Shown in pieces: positions 62,984-64,000 of a DNA stretch of 64,000 bases (position 1 is its first letter; the number at the start of each line of letters is the position of its first letter). The notes beneath the pieces are model-generated. The model saw only the letters and a program-made list of their open reading frames with translations, searched no databases and had not been told where the DNA came from. This DNA comes from Spirosoma utsteinense (GTDB lineage: Bacteria; Bacteroidota; Bacteroidia; Cytophagales; Spirosomataceae), in NCBI RefSeq assembly GCF_014282275.1, contig NZ_VFIA01000002.1, forward strand, positions 186,001-250,000. Direction: 5' to 3'. Made by a program: the position numbers and the translations under genes.

Positions 62984-63631
62984 ATGCACGAATCACGCGA
63001 ACATTTACAAACGCTGACGGAGATCCGCAGCCTGATGGAGCGCTCGGCCAAGTTCTTGTCGCTGAGTGGCCTGTCAGGCGTTTCTGCCGGGCTGATTGCG
63101 CTGGCGGGAGCAGCCGTTGTGTATGGCCGGCTACACACGGACTGGTTCCAGCCGCTGAGCTACGATCGGCTCGATTTGTATGACCTGTCAGATCATCAGC
63201 GCATTACCCAATTTCTGGTAACGGTAGCCTTGGTCGTGCTAATAGCGGCCCTGCTGGCTGGCACCTACTTTACCGTTCGTAAGGCCCGCCGGCAAAACCA
63301 TACCGTCTGGAATGCCAGTTCCAAACGACTTGTCTGGGCAATGGCTGTGCCGCTGGCAACCGGGGGCGTGTTTTGCATTGCCATGCTCTACTACAACATG
63401 ATCTGGCTGGCGTTTCCAGCCACGCTTATCTTTTACGGACTGGCGTTGCTCAACGGAAGTAAGTATACCCTCCGCGACGTCGAATCGCTGGGTTATTGTG
63501 AGATCGGGCTGGGCCTGCTATCTCTGTTCTGGCCGGGTTATAACCTGCTGGCCTGGGCCCTTGGCTTCGGCATTCTACACATCGTTTACGGCCTGGCGAT
63601 GTATTACAAATATGAACGAAATACGGCATGA
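62984..63631 (+). CDS. Polytopic membrane protein of unknown function
   Basis: A 215-residue protein with about six hydrophobic segments (including LSGVSAGLIALAGAAVVYG and FLVTVALVVLIAALLAG) after a short N-terminal polar helix (ESREHLQTLTEIRSLMER). No named family recognised. Its stop overlaps the next ATG by 4 bases (ATGA), so it is translated together with a winged-helix regulator, a pairing common in Bacteroidota. Confidence 0.85.
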   Translation: MHESREHLQTLTEIRSLMERSAKFLSLSGLSGVSAGLIALAGAAVVYGRLHTDWFQPLSYDRLDLYDLSDHQRITQFLVTVALVVLIAALLAGTYFTVRKARRQNHTVWNASSKRLVWAMAVPLATGGVFCIAMLYYNMIWLAFPATLIFYGLALLNGSKYTLRDVESLGYCEIGLGLLSLFWPGYNLLAWALGFGILHIVYGLAMYYKYERNTA

Positions 63632-63924
63632 AGGACCTGCTGGCTCAATTTAATAAAGCATTCGAGAGCAAAGCGCGTCTGAATATCATGTCGGTACTGA
63701 TGGTTAACGACACCCAGAGTTTCAACGCGCTTAAAGAGCTTCTCGGCCTTACCGACGGTAACCTCGCTACCCATTTACGGGCGCTGGAAGAGTCGGGCTA
63801 TGTGGCTGTGCAGAAACAGTTCATCGGGCGCAAACCAAATACTACTTATTCAGCCACCGCAAACGGCCGACAAGCGTTTTCCGACCATCTGAACGCCCTG
63901 GAAGAGTTTATCCGGAATTTGTAG
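63628..63924 (+). CDS. Winged-helix transcriptional regulator (ArsR/MarR-like)
   Basis: A 98-residue single-domain winged-helix protein. RLNIMSVLMVNDTQSFNALKEL and LTDGNLATHLRALEESGYV form the helix-turn-helix, and IGRKPNTTYSATANGRQAF the wing, as in the small DUF4364/PadR-adjacent group of MarR-like regulators. No metal-binding cysteines are seen. It probably controls its own operon with the coupled membrane protein, which might sense the signal. Confidence 0.9.
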   Translation: MKDLLAQFNKAFESKARLNIMSVLMVNDTQSFNALKELLGLTDGNLATHLRALEESGYVAVQKQFIGRKPNTTYSATANGRQAFSDHLNALEEFIRNL

Positions 63925-64000
63925 CGGTCGCTATCCGTTGACCAACGGCTTCCTGATGACTACCCGCCAGGCAGGTCCTGGTGAGCAACTGGAAGAAATG

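Noticed and set aside
63956-64000. ATG followed by an open frame to the window end
   Set aside because: Only 15 codons are visible; it may be the start of the next gene but cannot be supported.
1-64000. tRNA, rRNA, CRISPR, insertion sequences, prophage
   Set aside because: Looked for T-loop words, repeat-spacer patterns, transposase or integrase motifs; none seen by eye.

Overview
The window looks like a chromosomal segment of a Cytophagales bacterium, most likely Spirosoma or a close relative. This rests on three SusC/SusD outer-membrane pairs, two FG-GAP/ASPIC-UnbV lipoproteins beside them, promoters of the Bacteroidota type (TTG, about 20 bases, TAnnTTTG), few Shine-Dalgarno sequences, and Bacteroidota-type RimP, NusA, IF2 and IMP dehydrogenase. 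No rRNA, tRNA, CRISPR array, insertion sequence or phage gene was seen. The genus is inferred from overall gene character, not from a marker search.

Layout. 1-2.6 kb: the end of a glycosyltransferase gene facing an NFACT/RqcH-like gene. 2.9-18 kb: two closely similar SusC-SusD pairs arranged tail to tail, then a divergent FG-GAP/ASPIC lipoprotein gene. 18.3-20.9 kb: a small lipoprotein, an ECF-type sigma factor, a membrane-anchored HtrA-like protease and a secreted LEA-like protein. 20.9-23 kb: moaD, moaE and a membrane-anchored endonuclease/phosphatase-family protein. 23-28.6 kb: the rimP-nusA-infB operon. 29-51 kb: mostly housekeeping genes (BatA-like protein, folA, fmt, greA, HIT protein, gpsA, TolC/adaptor/ABC ATPase, class IV aminotransferase, GIN protein, purK, FAH-family hydrolase, recO, lptB, recJ, guaB, phosphoesterase, mazG). 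51-61.8 kb: a probable nutrient-uptake locus with SusC, SusD and FG-GAP/ASPIC lipoprotein on one strand, a GHMP sugar kinase, and a divergent LacI-family regulator with a double operator-like palindrome between kinase and regulator. 61.9-64 kb: a DUF1361 membrane protein, dgkA, and a membrane protein translationally coupled to a small winged-helix regulator.

The most striking feature is non-coding. At least ten gene borders carry long inverted repeats, with arms of 17 to 44 bases that are perfect or nearly so. Each has its own sequence, so they are not copies of one repeat. Several run into the stop codons of the genes beside them. A second theme is the leaders of rimP-nusA-infB and greA: each has a consensus promoter with a 20-base spacer and a terminator-like hairpin before the start codon, which suggests control of transcription-factor genes by early termination. 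The ECF sigma factor followed by a membrane-tethered protease is the best candidate for a little-described signalling unit.
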